From contig JADJWD010000007.1 in assembly GCA_016716535.1 (NCBI GenBank), positions 682,001-746,000 of the forward strand: DNA of 64,000 bases, read 5' to 3'. Below are positions 25,598 through 34,842 of the stretch, in pieces (position 1 is the stretch's first letter; every line of letters starts with the position of its first letter). The position numbers and the translations under genes were made by a program. The notes under the pieces were generated by a model that did not search any database, was not told where the DNA came from, and was given only the letters and a program-made list of their open reading frames with translations. The stretch comes from Betaproteobacteria bacterium. GTDB lineage: Bacteria; Pseudomonadota; Gammaproteobacteria; Burkholderiales; Burkholderiaceae_C.

Positions 25598-26841
25598 GAT
25601 GTCGCCTCCGGCAGGTCGTCCTTCGGCATGAAGTCGAGCACGCGCACGCCCACCATCGTCAACAGGAACGCCGCGCCGAGGCCACCGATGCCCAGCACCC
25701 ACTCGGGCCAGCGCGGCAGGTAGCTCGCGACCTGCCCGTCACCGAACGAACTGGTGACGACGTGACCCGGGAAGATCTCGAGCGGCCACGCCTGCCCGCC
25801 GATGATGAAGACGTAGAGGAAGAAGAACCCGCCCAGCACGACGAAGCCCGCGCTCACCGCGAGCCCGGCGCCCGCGCGTGCCACCGGCCACACCAGCAGC
25901 GCAAACGGCACCACCGAGCCGATCAGCACGTAGCCCAGCCAGAACAGCAGCGGGTACGGCTGCCCGGTGCCGTTGCCGAAGAGCAGGAACGACGTGAAGT
26001 CGGCCTGGCGCGCGAAGTACGCGTTCGTCAGGTGGAACACCGCGACGAGGTACAGCGACGCCGCGACGAAGATCGCCAGCAGGCGCGCCAACCGCGCCGC
26101 CGCCGCGGGCGCTAACTGCCGGCCGTTCCACGCGTACATCGTCGCCTGCACGATGACGAACACCGCGAGCCCCCAGCCGAAGCTGAGCACGATGAACAGC
26201 GGCGCCAAGAGTGCCGACTGGTACGCCTGCCGCGCGACGAGGAAGCCGAAGATCGAGCCGGTGCCGGTGGTCAGCACGAAGCGCCAGACGAGCGCCGCGA
26301 TGCCCGCGGGCTTGGACCAGGGGTTGAGCCGCCGCTCGAACATCGTCCAGAGGTACACGGCGACGATCGCCGTCATGCCCGAATAGAGGATGACGTTCCA
26401 GGCGAAGACCGAGGTGAAGTTGTAGTGCGTCGCGGCGACGATCACGCGCTCGGGCCGGCCCAAGTCGAGCATCAACACCATCAGGCCGCCGGCCAGCAGC
26501 GCCAGGCACAGCAGGCCCGACAACGGCGCGCGCGGTTTGTACATCGGCTGTCCGAACACCGAGCCGATGCTGGCGACGTTGAGCACGCCCGAGGCGGCGA
26601 CGATCATGAAGATCGCGAAGACGTGCGGCAGGCCCCAGACGATCTGGTTGTCCATGCCGGTGACGACGTGGCCGTGCACCTCCATGTAGTGCGCGGCGCC
26701 GAGGCCGGCGAGCGCGACGAGCCCGCCGAAGACGGCGAGCAGCCAGAAGCTGCGCGAGTCGTCGTGCGGCCGCGCACCGAAGGCTGGTGGCATAGCGGCC
26801 GGCGGCGGTGTGCGCGATGGGGCGGCGGTGGCGGCGTTCAT
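25594..26841 (-). CDS. dsrP: DsrP, NrfD-like membrane subunit of DsrMKJOP
   Basis: A 415-residue integral membrane protein of the NrfD/PsrC type with about ten hydrophobic segments. It is the quinone-interacting subunit partnered with DsrO and DsrJ in the DsrMKJOP complex. It starts 40 bases after dsrO and overlaps dsrN by four bases. The cytoplasmic-looking N-terminus is proline/alanine-rich for about 30 residues before the first membrane segment. Confidence 0.93.
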   Translation of the reverse strand: MNAATAAPSRTPPPAAMPPAFGARPHDDSRSFWLLAVFGGLVALAGLGAAHYMEVHGHVVTGMDNQIVWGLPHVFAIFMIVAASGVLNVASIGSVFGQPMYKPRAPLSGLLCLALLAGGLMVLMLDLGRPERVIVAATHYNFTSVFAWNVILYSGMTAIVAVYLWTMFERRLNPWSKPAGIAALVWRFVLTTGTGSIFGFLVARQAYQSALLAPLFIVLSFGWGLAVFVIVQATMYAWNGRQLAPAAAARLARLLAIFVAASLYLVAVFHLTNAYFARQADFTSFLLFGNGTGQPYPLLFWLGYVLIGSVVPFALLVWPVARAGAGLAVSAGFVVLGGFFFLYVFIIGGQAWPLEIFPGHVVTSSFGDGQVASYLPRWPEWVLGIGGLGAAFLLTMVGVRVLDFMPKDDLPEATS

Positions 26842-26881
26842 GCGCAGGGTTCCGATGTCGAACGTCTTGGGGCCGAGCGGC

Positions 26882-27628
26882 TCACAAGCCCTGGTAGCGC
26901 ACGCCCGGGTCGAGCGCGAGGTCGGCGCGCAGCGCCGCGGTGCGCAGTTCGCGCACGCGGCGCGAGATCTCGCTTTGCGGGTCGTTCAGGTCGCCGAAGA
27001 CGATGGCGCCGTGGCCGGCCTTCGTGCACGCCTCGGCGCAGGCGGTGTTCGCCTGCGACGGGTCGGCGGCGCGGTCGATGCGGTGCACGCACATCGTGCA
27101 GCTCTCGACGCAGCCCTTGCCGCGCGGCACGTCGGGCTGCTGGCCGGTGGTCGGCTCGTGCACGAAGCTGCGCGCCTTGTAGGGGCACGCCATCATGCAG
27201 TAGCGGCAGCCGATGCAGGTGTGGCGGTCGACGAGCACGATGCCGTCGGCGCGCTTGAAGCTGGCGCCCGTGGGGCACACGTCGACACACGGCGGCTTGG
27301 CGCAGTGCTGGCACATCACCGGCACCGAGGCCTGCCGGCCGGTCTTGATCTCCTTGATCTCGACCTTGCGCACCCACTGCGCCGAGGTGCGCGTGGCGCG
27401 AGGATCAAGGCCGTTCTCGGTGTTGCAGGCGGTAATGCAGTCGGTGCAGCCGCTGGCGCACTTGGTCGTGTCGATCAGCATGCCCCAGCGCACCTTGGGG
27501 CTGGCGCCGGGCTTGGTGCCGTCGGGCGCGGTGGCGGCTTGCGCGACCTCGATCAGCGTCACGCCGGGGGCGAGCATCACGCCGGCCATGCCGGCCGCGG
27601 CGACACCGAGGAAGCCGCGGCGGCTCAT
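26882..27628 (-). CDS. dsrO: DsrO, periplasmic iron-sulfur subunit of DsrMKJOP
   Basis: A 248-residue ferredoxin-like subunit. The N-terminus has a twin-arginine signal (SRRGFLGVAAAG). Cysteine motifs CASGCTDCITAC, CQHCAKPPCVDVCP, CIGCRYCMMACP and CTMC...CAEAC support several [4Fe-4S] clusters. The ATG overlaps the dsrJ stop (ATGA). It transfers electrons in the periplasm between DsrJ and DsrP. Confidence 0.93.
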   Translation of the reverse strand: MSRRGFLGVAAAGMAGVMLAPGVTLIEVAQAATAPDGTKPGASPKVRWGMLIDTTKCASGCTDCITACNTENGLDPRATRTSAQWVRKVEIKEIKTGRQASVPVMCQHCAKPPCVDVCPTGASFKRADGIVLVDRHTCIGCRYCMMACPYKARSFVHEPTTGQQPDVPRGKGCVESCTMCVHRIDRAADPSQANTACAEACTKAGHGAIVFGDLNDPQSEISRRVRELRTAALRADLALDPGVRYQGL

Positions 27629-28092
27629 TTCGGCGCCTCCGGGGACGACGCGGATGCGGCGGGCGCCGACGCTGCGGACGCGGCCGTCGACACCGTGGCC
27701 GCGGCCGCAGAAGGTGCGGCAGCCACCGCCGCGGCCGGCTTCGTCGCGTGGCAGTCGAAGCAATCGATCTTCACCGCCGTGTAGGCGTGGCAGGCAACGC
27801 AGAAGTCACCGCTCGCCTGCGCGACGCTGCCGGTGGCGCGGCTGGCGTGGCAGTCGATGCAGCCCTTCAGGCTGTGCTTGTTGCCGCGGATGCCGCCGCG
27901 CACCGTGGCGTCGCGCGTGTGCTCGAGGAAGCGCATGTGGTTGCGGCGCATGCTCGCCGTTTCCTCGACGCAGCGCTCGCCCTTCGCCGCGCGCTCGATC
28001 ACCGGCGCGGCGAACGCGCCGGGCATCGCCGGCACCGACAGCCCCAGCGACAACAGCGTGGTGGCAGCGGCGAGAACGGCGCGTGCGGACAT
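27625..28092 (-). CDS. dsrJ: DsrJ, periplasmic triheme cytochrome c
   Basis: A 155-residue exported cytochrome with an N-terminal signal/anchor segment and exactly three heme motifs, CIDCH, CVACH and CFDCH, as in other DsrJ proteins. An alanine/serine-rich C-terminal tail of about 35 residues follows the last heme and looks low-complexity. It lies eight bases after dsrL and overlaps dsrO. Within DsrMKJOP it is the periplasmic heme subunit; whether it acts on a sulfur compound is not settled. Confidence 0.93.
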   Translation of the reverse strand: MSARAVLAAATTLLSLGLSVPAMPGAFAAPVIERAAKGERCVEETASMRRNHMRFLEHTRDATVRGGIRGNKHSLKGCIDCHASRATGSVAQASGDFCVACHAYTAVKIDCFDCHATKPAAAVAAAPSAAAATVSTAASAASAPAASASSPEAPK

Positions 28093-28099
28093 GGCAGAC

Positions 28100-30082
28100 C
28101 TACTCGCCCAGGCCCATCTGGATGTAGCCCGTCGGGCAGACATCCTTGCAGATGTGGCAGCCGATGCACTTGTTGTAGTCGGTGTCGACGTAGCGGCCCA
28201 TCGTGCTCTGGCTCTTCTTGACCTTGAACACCGCCGTCTGCGGGCAGTAGACGACGCAGTTGTCGCACTCGAAGCACAGGCCACAGCTCATGCAGCGCTT
28301 GGCCTCGGCCTGCGCCTGCGCCTCCAAAAGCGGCAGCAGCCGCTCCTCGAAGTTGGACAGCGCCTCTTCCTTCGTCAGCGTGACGACGCGGCGCTTGACG
28401 CGCGGCGTGAACGGGAAGTGGCCGAGGAACAGCTCCTTGTGGCTGATGACGTAGCGGTCGCTGCGGTTGTCGAAGTTGTGCACGGCGCCGGTGCTGGCGT
28501 CGGTGCCGCGCACCGGCTCGGCGATGTCGGTGACCTTCAGGCCCTTCTCGACCATCTTGCGCATCAGGTCGAAGCTGTGCACGTCGACCTTCGGCCGCTT
28601 GTCCTGCGCCTCGCCGCGCAGGAAGCGGTCGATGCCGTCGGCGGCGATCGCGCCGTGTCCGATGGCGGTCGTCAAGAGGTGCGGGCGGATCACGTCGCCG
28701 CCGCAGAAGATGCCTTCCTGCGCCTGGCCCTTCATCTGCACCTGGTAGTTCTTGTCGGCGGCCACCGCGCCGCGGCCGTTGTCCAGCGCCTCGAGGCCGG
28801 TGAAGTCGACCGCCTGGCCGATCGCCGAGACGATGAGGTCGGCCTCGATGTCTTCTTCGGTGCCCGGGACGTTCTTGATCTCGAGCTTGCCGCCGGCCAT
28901 CTTCGCTTCGCACTTCATCACGCGCAGCGCGATGGCGCGGCCGGTCGCGTCCTTCACCACGGCGATCGGCACCATGCCGCCGCGGATGGCGATGCCCTCG
29001 GCCAGCGCGTGCTCGACCTCGTGCCGGCTGGCCTGCATCTTCTCGACCGCGAAGACCGAGGTCAGCGTCACCTCGGCGCCTTGCCGGCGCGACAGCAGCG
29101 CCGCGTCGTGCGCGGCGAAGCCGGCGCCGCCGGCGATCGCGTTCTCGGGCCGATCGCTCTCGTGCGCGGCCTCGATGTGCCCCAGGCGCCGCGCGACGGT
29201 GGCCACGTCGATGGACGTGTCGCCGCCGCCGACGACGACGACGCGCTTGCCCACGTGCTGCAGCCGGCCGTCGTTGAACGCCTTCAGGAACGCGGTCGCG
29301 GTGACGACGTTGGGCGCCTCGCCGTCGGGCACCGGCAGCGAGCGGCCGCTTTGCGCGCCAAGACCGAGGAAGACAGCGTCGAAGTCGCTCTTCAGTTGCT
29401 CGAGCGTGACGTCGCGGCCGATGCGCGTGTTCGGGCGCGCCGTGACGCCGAGGTCGAGGATGCGCTGGATCTCGGCGTCGAGCACGATGCGCGGCGTGCG
29501 AAAGCCCGGGATGCCGTAGCGCATCATGCCGCCGAGCTCGGCGCGCTCGTCGAAGAGCGTCACGTCGTGGCCCTTGCGCGCCAGCTGGTACGCCGCCGAC
29601 AACCCGGCCGGGCCGCCGCCGATCACGGCGACCTTCTTGCCGGTCTTCGTTTCGGGCTTGGGGAACGCGAGCTTGTTCTCGATCGCCCACTCGCCGAGAA
29701 AGTGCTCGACCGAGTTGATGCCGACGAAGTCCTCGACCTGGTTGCGGTTGCAGCCGCTTTCGCAAGGCGCGGGGCACACGCGCCCCATCACGCTGGGCAG
29801 CGGGTTCGCTTCGGTCAGGCGCCGCCAGGCGTACTCCTGCCACTTCATGCCCGCGGGCGGCTTCTCGATGCCGCGCACGATGTTCAGGTACCCGCGGATG
29901 TCTTCACCCGAAGGGCAGCTGCCCTGGCACGGCGGCGTGCTCTGGATGTAGGTGGGGCACTTGTGCGAGTGGTCGGCGTCGAAGATCTCGTCCTGCCAGC
30001 GGCGCACCTTCGCGTCGCCGTCCTTGTAGCGGCGGAAGGTGAGCGGCTTGACTTCGGTGCCGGGTTCGTTGATGGCGGACAT
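28100..30082 (-). CDS. dsrL: DsrL, NAD(P)H-linked iron-sulfur flavoprotein
   Basis: A 660-residue GltD-like oxidoreductase. N-terminal cysteines (CQGSCPSG, CPAPCESGC) come first, then two dinucleotide-binding motifs, VIGGGPAGLSAAYQ near residue 153 and VVVGGGDTSIDVA near 275. A C-terminal two-cluster ferredoxin domain has CMSCGLCFECDNCVVYCP and CIGCHICKDVCP. DsrL takes electrons from DsrAB during sulfur oxidation and is a marker of oxidative dsr operons. It follows the SQR-like gene by 55 bases. Confidence 0.94.
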   Translation of the reverse strand: MSAINEPGTEVKPLTFRRYKDGDAKVRRWQDEIFDADHSHKCPTYIQSTPPCQGSCPSGEDIRGYLNIVRGIEKPPAGMKWQEYAWRRLTEANPLPSVMGRVCPAPCESGCNRNQVEDFVGINSVEHFLGEWAIENKLAFPKPETKTGKKVAVIGGGPAGLSAAYQLARKGHDVTLFDERAELGGMMRYGIPGFRTPRIVLDAEIQRILDLGVTARPNTRIGRDVTLEQLKSDFDAVFLGLGAQSGRSLPVPDGEAPNVVTATAFLKAFNDGRLQHVGKRVVVVGGGDTSIDVATVARRLGHIEAAHESDRPENAIAGGAGFAAHDAALLSRRQGAEVTLTSVFAVEKMQASRHEVEHALAEGIAIRGGMVPIAVVKDATGRAIALRVMKCEAKMAGGKLEIKNVPGTEEDIEADLIVSAIGQAVDFTGLEALDNGRGAVAADKNYQVQMKGQAQEGIFCGGDVIRPHLLTTAIGHGAIAADGIDRFLRGEAQDKRPKVDVHSFDLMRKMVEKGLKVTDIAEPVRGTDASTGAVHNFDNRSDRYVISHKELFLGHFPFTPRVKRRVVTLTKEEALSNFEERLLPLLEAQAQAEAKRCMSCGLCFECDNCVVYCPQTAVFKVKKSQSTMGRYVDTDYNKCIGCHICKDVCPTGYIQMGLGE

Positions 30083-30137
30083 GCGCTTCGTTCCTCGCGA
30101 ATGAGTGCGTCGTTGGGCGTCGATCGGCGTCAGTGGG

Positions 30138-31424
30138 CTACTTCATCAGCCGGGCGATGCCCACGGCCTTCAGCACGTATCTCTCGAACGCGGGCTCGCT
30201 GCTGCCCGACTTCATCTTCGAGAGGAAGTACTTCTCGAAGGCGATCTTCGCCAGGTGCACCCACTTGCCCTTCTTGAACCAGTTGACGTTGCGCGGCGGG
30301 ATCTGCGGCAGCGCGACGAACGCGGCGCCGGTGTCGCCCATGTCGGCCAGACAGATCGCGTTCCACGTCGCCTTGGCGGTGGCGGGCTGGCCTTGCAGTT
30401 CGTCGGCGATGTTCTTCACGATGGCCGTGACCATCGTCTCGATCATGTAGCCGGTCTTCGGCGCGCCGGTGGGCACCGGCGTCACCTCGACCGGCGGGAT
30501 CGCGACGCAGACGCCGGCCGAGAAGATGTTGCGGTACTTCTTGCTGCGCTGGTGTTCGTCGATCAGCACGAAGCCGCGCGGGTTGCACAGCTCGGGCACC
30601 GCGGCGACCGCATCGACGCCCTTGAACGCCGGCAGCATCATCGACAGCTTGAAGGCCACCTCGTGCTCCTTCACCGCCTCGCCGCGGTCGTTCACTTCGG
30701 TGGCGAAGAGCTTGCCGGCCTCGACCTTCGTCGTCTTGGCGTTGGTGATCCACTTCACGTCGTGGTTGCGGAACTCGCTTTCGAGCAGCGTCTTGCTGTC
30801 GCCGACGCCGCCCAAGCCCAGGTGGCCGATGTACGGCTCGCTGGTGACAAACGTGATCGGCACCTTGTGGCGCAGCTTGCGGCGGCGCAGGTCGGCATCG
30901 AGGATGAACGCAAACTCGTAGGCCGGGCCGAAGCAGCTCGCGCCCGGCATCGCGCCAACGACGACCGGGCCCGGGTCGTTGAGGAAGCCCTGGTAGTCGC
31001 GCCAGAAGGCCTCGGCGTGGTCGACCGAGCACACCGAGTGCGTGTGCCCGCCGCCGCCGCTGGACGCCGGCCCGGCGCCCGGCACCTCGGCAAACGCGAG
31101 CTTCGGCCCGGTGATCAGCACGAGGTAGTCGTAGGCGATCGCCTCGCCGCCATCGACGGTCAGCCGGTTGGCCGCGGGTTCGATGGCCGTCACCGGCCGC
31201 GCGACGAAGCCGATGCCCTTGCGCTCGAGCAGCGGCGCGAGCGCGAGCACCACGTCTTCGCGCTTGCGCCAGCCCACCGCCACCCACGGGTTGGACGGCA
31301 CGAACTGGAAGTAGTCGACGGCGCTGACGACGGTGACCTTGTGCTCGCGCGGCAATCGCTCGCGCATCTCGTAGGCGGCGGGCATGCCGCCCAACCCTGC
31401 GCCGACGATGACGATGTGGGCCAT
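30138..31424 (-). CDS. Sulfide:quinone oxidoreductase-like flavoprotein inside the dsr operon
   Basis: A 428-residue FAD-dependent protein of the SQR/FCSD fold. The FAD motif VIVGAGLGGMPAAYEM starts at residue 4. Cysteines occur in VCSVDHAEAF, GASCFGPAYEF, ELCNPRG and GVCVAIPP, at places compatible with a sulfide-active disulfide. GGGAGGA precedes the ATG. No signal peptide is visible; the C-terminus is basic and amphipathic, as in membrane-associated SQRs. It sits between dsrK and dsrL, which are adjacent in Allochromatium. The substrate is not shown by sequence. Confidence 0.8.
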   Translation of the reverse strand: MAHIVIVGAGLGGMPAAYEMRERLPREHKVTVVSAVDYFQFVPSNPWVAVGWRKREDVVLALAPLLERKGIGFVARPVTAIEPAANRLTVDGGEAIAYDYLVLITGPKLAFAEVPGAGPASSGGGGHTHSVCSVDHAEAFWRDYQGFLNDPGPVVVGAMPGASCFGPAYEFAFILDADLRRRKLRHKVPITFVTSEPYIGHLGLGGVGDSKTLLESEFRNHDVKWITNAKTTKVEAGKLFATEVNDRGEAVKEHEVAFKLSMMLPAFKGVDAVAAVPELCNPRGFVLIDEHQRSKKYRNIFSAGVCVAIPPVEVTPVPTGAPKTGYMIETMVTAIVKNIADELQGQPATAKATWNAICLADMGDTGAAFVALPQIPPRNVNWFKKGKWVHLAKIAFEKYFLSKMKSGSSEPAFERYVLKAVGIARLMK

Positions 31425-31446
31425 GTCGTCCTCCCTGTTGCGCTGG

Positions 31447-32982
31447 CTACTTCTGCTCGCCCAGGCGGATGGCGCGGCTGACGAGCTGGTGCACGCCGCC
31501 GACCATGCTCATGTCGAAGCCGTACATCGGCAGCACCTTCGTGAACTGGGCCTTGCAGATGGCGCAGATGGTGGCCATGAAGTTGACGCCGTTGGCATCG
31601 ACGACGTTCTTCAGCGCCTCCATGCGCGGAAGCGCCCCCTTGACGCGCAGCTCGAGCAGGTCGTCGGTGAGCAGGCCACCGCCGCCGCCGCAGCAGAACG
31701 TGGCCTCGTGCGTGGTGCCCGGCGCCATGTCGACGAAGCGGTTGGCGACCGCGCGGATGATGTCGCGCGGGATCGTGAACTGGCCGCCGGGGAAGTCGCC
31801 CAGGCGCGAGCCGCGCGCGACGTTGCACGAGTCGTGGAAGGTGATCACGCGGTCGTCGTTCTTCTCCTTGTCGAACGCCAGCGCGCCGCGGCCGATGAGG
31901 TCGTGCGTGAACTCGCAGATGTGCATCGGCTGCTTGTAGCGGCCGTCGAGCTGGTTCTGCAACTCGATCGCGAACGGGTCCTTGCCGCCGGCGCCGATGC
32001 CCACGAGCGTGTTCCAGAAGCTGTAGGCCACGCGCCAGGCGTGCCCGCATTCGCCGACGACGATGCGCTTGACGCCGAGTTCCAGCGCCGCCTCGCGGAT
32101 GCGCAATGCGATCTTGCGCAGCTGCTCGTAGTTGCCGATGAACATGCCGAAGTTGCCAGCCTCGCTGGCCTTGCTCGACAACGTCCAGCTGATGCCGGCG
32201 GCGTGGAAGACCTTCGCGTAGCCGATCAGGCTTTCGACGTGCGGCTCGCTGAAGAAGTCGGCGCTCGGCGTCACCAGCAGCACCTCGGCGCCCTTCGCGT
32301 CGAGCGGGAAGCGCACGTCGACGCCGGTGTCGTCCTTGGTGTCCTCTTCGAGGCCCTCCAGCGTGTCGAGCAACGCCGGCCCGGGGATGCCGAGGTTGTT
32401 GCCGATCTTGTGGACCTTGCCGATGATCTCGTTGGCGTACTTCTGCCCGAGGCCCACCGCGTCCATGATCTCGCGCGCGGCCATCGTCACCTCGGCGGTG
32501 TCGATGCCGTAGGGGCAGAAGACGCTGCAGCGGCGGCACTCACTGCACTGGTTGTAGTAGCTCCACCACTGGTCGAGCACGCCTTTGGTCATGTCGACCG
32601 CGCCGACGAGCTTGGGGAAGTGCTTGCCCGCGAAGGTGAAGTAGCGGCGGTAGACGCCGCGCATCAGGTCCTGGCGCGCCACCGGCATGTTCTTCGGGTC
32701 GCCGGTGCCGAGGAAGTAGTGGCACTTGTCGCTGCACGCGCCGCAGTGCACGCAGGCGTCCATGTAGACGCGCAGGCTGCGGTACTTGCCGAGCAGCTCG
32801 CCCATCTTCGCGACGGCGCGCTGCTCCCAGCCCTCGGCCAGCTCGCCGGGGAAGCCGATCGCCTCCTGGATCTTGGCCGAAGCGACGAACGGCTTGCTGT
32901 GCGCCATCGTCCCTTCGGTGACGAGCGGGATCACCGGGTAGGGCTTGAGCCTCGGCGTCTCGAACTTGGCGGCGGTGGCCAT
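31447..32982 (-). CDS. dsrK: DsrK, HdrD-like catalytic subunit of DsrMKJOP
   Basis: A 511-residue iron-sulfur protein. Two ferredoxin motifs, CVHCGACSDKC near residue 77 and CSECRRCSVFCP near 145, are followed by an HdrD-type CCG region including CCGGGGG near 425 and a CAICK motif near 468. DsrK is thought to act on the DsrC disulfide/trisulfide at the cytoplasmic face of the complex. It lies 29 bases after dsrM and 22 bases before the SQR-like gene. Confidence 0.95.
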   Translation of the reverse strand: MATAAKFETPRLKPYPVIPLVTEGTMAHSKPFVASAKIQEAIGFPGELAEGWEQRAVAKMGELLGKYRSLRVYMDACVHCGACSDKCHYFLGTGDPKNMPVARQDLMRGVYRRYFTFAGKHFPKLVGAVDMTKGVLDQWWSYYNQCSECRRCSVFCPYGIDTAEVTMAAREIMDAVGLGQKYANEIIGKVHKIGNNLGIPGPALLDTLEGLEEDTKDDTGVDVRFPLDAKGAEVLLVTPSADFFSEPHVESLIGYAKVFHAAGISWTLSSKASEAGNFGMFIGNYEQLRKIALRIREAALELGVKRIVVGECGHAWRVAYSFWNTLVGIGAGGKDPFAIELQNQLDGRYKQPMHICEFTHDLIGRGALAFDKEKNDDRVITFHDSCNVARGSRLGDFPGGQFTIPRDIIRAVANRFVDMAPGTTHEATFCCGGGGGLLTDDLLELRVKGALPRMEALKNVVDANGVNFMATICAICKAQFTKVLPMYGFDMSMVGGVHQLVSRAIRLGEQK

Positions 32983-33011
32983 CGCGCTTGCTCGTCAGCT
33001 GGGTGGTCTGG

Positions 33012-33749
33012 TCACGCCTGGGGGCGATCCAGCGCCGCCGCCCAGGCCGCCTGGTGGCGTGCCTCGCGCGGGTTGTCGACCTGGTAGCGCGTCGGGCTGA
33101 AGAACAGGCCCGGCGCATGCAGCAACTTGCTGATCGGGAAGATGATCATCAACAGCGCCACGAGCGACAGGTGCACCAGCAGCAGCGGGTCGGCCGGCAG
33201 CGGCAGGATCTGGAACGACATCAGCCCGCGCATGAACGCCTTCACCGCGACGATGTCGGTGTGCGCGACGAAGCGCATCAACAGGCCGCTGCCGGCAATC
33301 GCCAGCAGCAGCGCCAGGTGCAGGTGGTCCGAAGGCGTCGAGATGTAGCGCACGCGGTCGACGAAGATCCGCCGTGCCCACAGGCCCCCCAGGCCCACCG
33401 CCATCGACACGCCGGCCCAGGTGCCGAAGAACTGCACGAAGACGATCGGCGCCCACACCGGGTCCTGGAAGTAGCGCACGTGCCGCAGCAGCACCAGCGC
33501 CAGCGAGCCGTGGAACAGCCACCCGAAGGCCCACGTCCACTTGCTGCCCTTGAACAGGCTCTCGAAGAAGACGACCTCGCGCGCCAGCCGCAGCGCGGCG
33601 CCGGGCGCGGTGGTCGGCGCCGGCGTCGTCGGGATCAGCAGCGGCGCAGGCGTGCGCACATAACTGCGGATCTTCAGCGCCAGCCCCACCACCAGCACCG
33701 CGGTGGCGAAGTAGAAGAGCGCGGCAAAGCCCACCGCGAGCGCCGACAT
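33012..33749 (-). CDS. dsrM: DsrM, NarI-like cytochrome b subunit
   Basis: A 245-residue membrane protein with five hydrophobic segments and several intramembrane histidines (FHGSLAL, RHVRYF, SDHLHLALL, LLLVHLSL), fitting the b-type heme subunit of DsrMKJOP. A proline-rich linker at about residues 35-50 follows the first segment. The stop lies 29 bases before dsrK, the usual partner order. Confidence 0.93.
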   Translation of the reverse strand: MSALAVGFAALFYFATAVLVVGLALKIRSYVRTPAPLLIPTTPAPTTAPGAALRLAREVVFFESLFKGSKWTWAFGWLFHGSLALVLLRHVRYFQDPVWAPIVFVQFFGTWAGVSMAVGLGGLWARRIFVDRVRYISTPSDHLHLALLLAIAGSGLLMRFVAHTDIVAVKAFMRGLMSFQILPLPADPLLLVHLSLVALLMIIFPISKLLHAPGLFFSPTRYQVDNPREARHQAAWAAALDRPQA

Positions 33750-33786
33750 GGTCGTCGCGTCCTCTCCGTGGCGAGGCGCAGGCGCC

Positions 33787-34119
33787 TCAGACGCAGCCGG
33801 TCGGCTTGGGCAGGCCGGCGATCTTGCAGGCCTGCTTGGCCGGGCCGTACGGGAACAGCTCGTACAGGTACTTGCTGTTGCCCTTTTCTTCGCCGAGCTG
33901 CTTGCCGATCGCCTTGGTCAGCACGCGCACGGCCGGCGCGATCTGGTACTCGTCGTAGTACTCGCGCAGGAAGTTCACGACTTCCCAGTGGTTGTCGGTC
34001 ATGTCGACGTTCTCGCCCTTGGCGATGACCTCGGCGATGTCCTTGTTCCAGTCGGCGAGGTTGACGAGGTAGCCCTCTTCGTCGGTCTCGTAGGTGGTGC
34101 CGTTGACTTCGATGCCCAT
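33787..34119 (-). CDS. dsrC: DsrC, sulfur-carrier protein with two C-terminal cysteines
   Basis: A 110-residue DsrC. The flexible C-terminal arm has both redox cysteines, Cys98 in KQACKIAG and the penultimate Cys109 in PTGCV, ten residues apart, so this is the functional carrier that forms a trisulfide with DsrAB-bound sulfur. It lies between dsrH and dsrM. A paralogue without these cysteines is encoded at 38972-39301. Confidence 0.97.
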   Translation of the reverse strand: MGIEVNGTTYETDEEGYLVNLADWNKDIAEVIAKGENVDMTDNHWEVVNFLREYYDEYQIAPAVRVLTKAIGKQLGEEKGNSKYLYELFPYGPAKQACKIAGLPKPTGCV

Positions 34120-34155
34120 GGGAAGCGTCTCCTCGAGAAAGTGTGTGCGGCTTTC

Positions 34156-34455
34156 TTACAGCCAGGATTGGTTGGTGGAGTGCTCGGCGACGAGGTCGAC
34201 GAAGCCGGCGTAGTCGACGGTGGTGACGCCCGCGGCCAGCCGTTCGGCGACGCCACGCGCCTGCGCGTCGGGCGCAAGCACGTAGACCTTCAGCCGCTTG
34301 GCCGCCGCGGCGATGCCCGAGGCCTCGGCCGTGGCGGCCGAGGCGGCGAGGACGCCGTCTTCGGTGAGCAGCAGCGCCTGGCCGTCACGCGCCAGGCGCA
34401 GGCAACTGGCGAGCGCGGTGCGATCGGTGTGCGACTTGTTGACGATGTGCAGCAT
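34156..34455 (-). CDS. dsrH: DsrH, subunit of the DsrEFH sulfur-transfer complex
   Basis: A 99-residue DsrH/TusB-like protein beginning MLHIVNKS, with the conserved cysteine near residue 18 (ASCLRLA). It completes the dsrE-dsrF-dsrH set, diagnostic of sulfur-oxidising rather than sulfate-reducing dsr operons. DsrEFH hands sulfur to DsrC, whose gene follows 36 bases downstream. Confidence 0.94.
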   Translation of the reverse strand: MLHIVNKSHTDRTALASCLRLARDGQALLLTEDGVLAASAATAEASGIAAAAKRLKVYVLAPDAQARGVAERLAAGVTTVDYAGFVDLVAEHSTNQSWL

Positions 34456-34467
34456 GGTCTTCCTGCG

Positions 34468-34824
34468 TCAGAACGAAAGCACCACGTCCTGCTCGGCCAT
34501 CAGCGCGGCCATCTCGGCACTGCCGAGCACCTGCACGTCGACGATCAGGTCGGCTTCGGTCAGGCCGCGCGCCGTGAGCGACTCGCGCTCGACGTAGAGC
34601 TTCTCGACGTCGTAGCCTTCGAGCGCGCGGTAGGTCTTGCTGTGGTTCTTGATGCCGGTCGCCTTGGTGTCCTGGCCCTTGATCAGTTCGTAGACGCCGT
34701 CGTCGATGAAGACGAGGCTCACGTCCTGGTCGAAGGTGGCGGCGATCAGCACGACCTCGAGGCTCTCGAGCGCGTAGATCGTGCCGTACGGCGCCTTGCG
34801 GTTGACGAACATGAACTTCTTCAT
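34468..34824 (-). CDS. dsrF: DsrF, subunit of the DsrEFH sulfur-transfer complex
   Basis: A 118-residue DsrE/F-fold (TusC-like) protein. It has the typical MKKFMFVNRKAPYG start and FIDDGVYELIKGQ segment and no cysteine, as usual for the structural DsrF subunit. It lies 18 bases after dsrE and 12 before dsrH. Confidence 0.94.
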   Translation of the reverse strand: MKKFMFVNRKAPYGTIYALESLEVVLIAATFDQDVSLVFIDDGVYELIKGQDTKATGIKNHSKTYRALEGYDVEKLYVERESLTARGLTEADLIVDVQVLGSAEMAALMAEQDVVLSF

Positions 34825-34842
34825 GGCTTCATGTTCCCCGCG

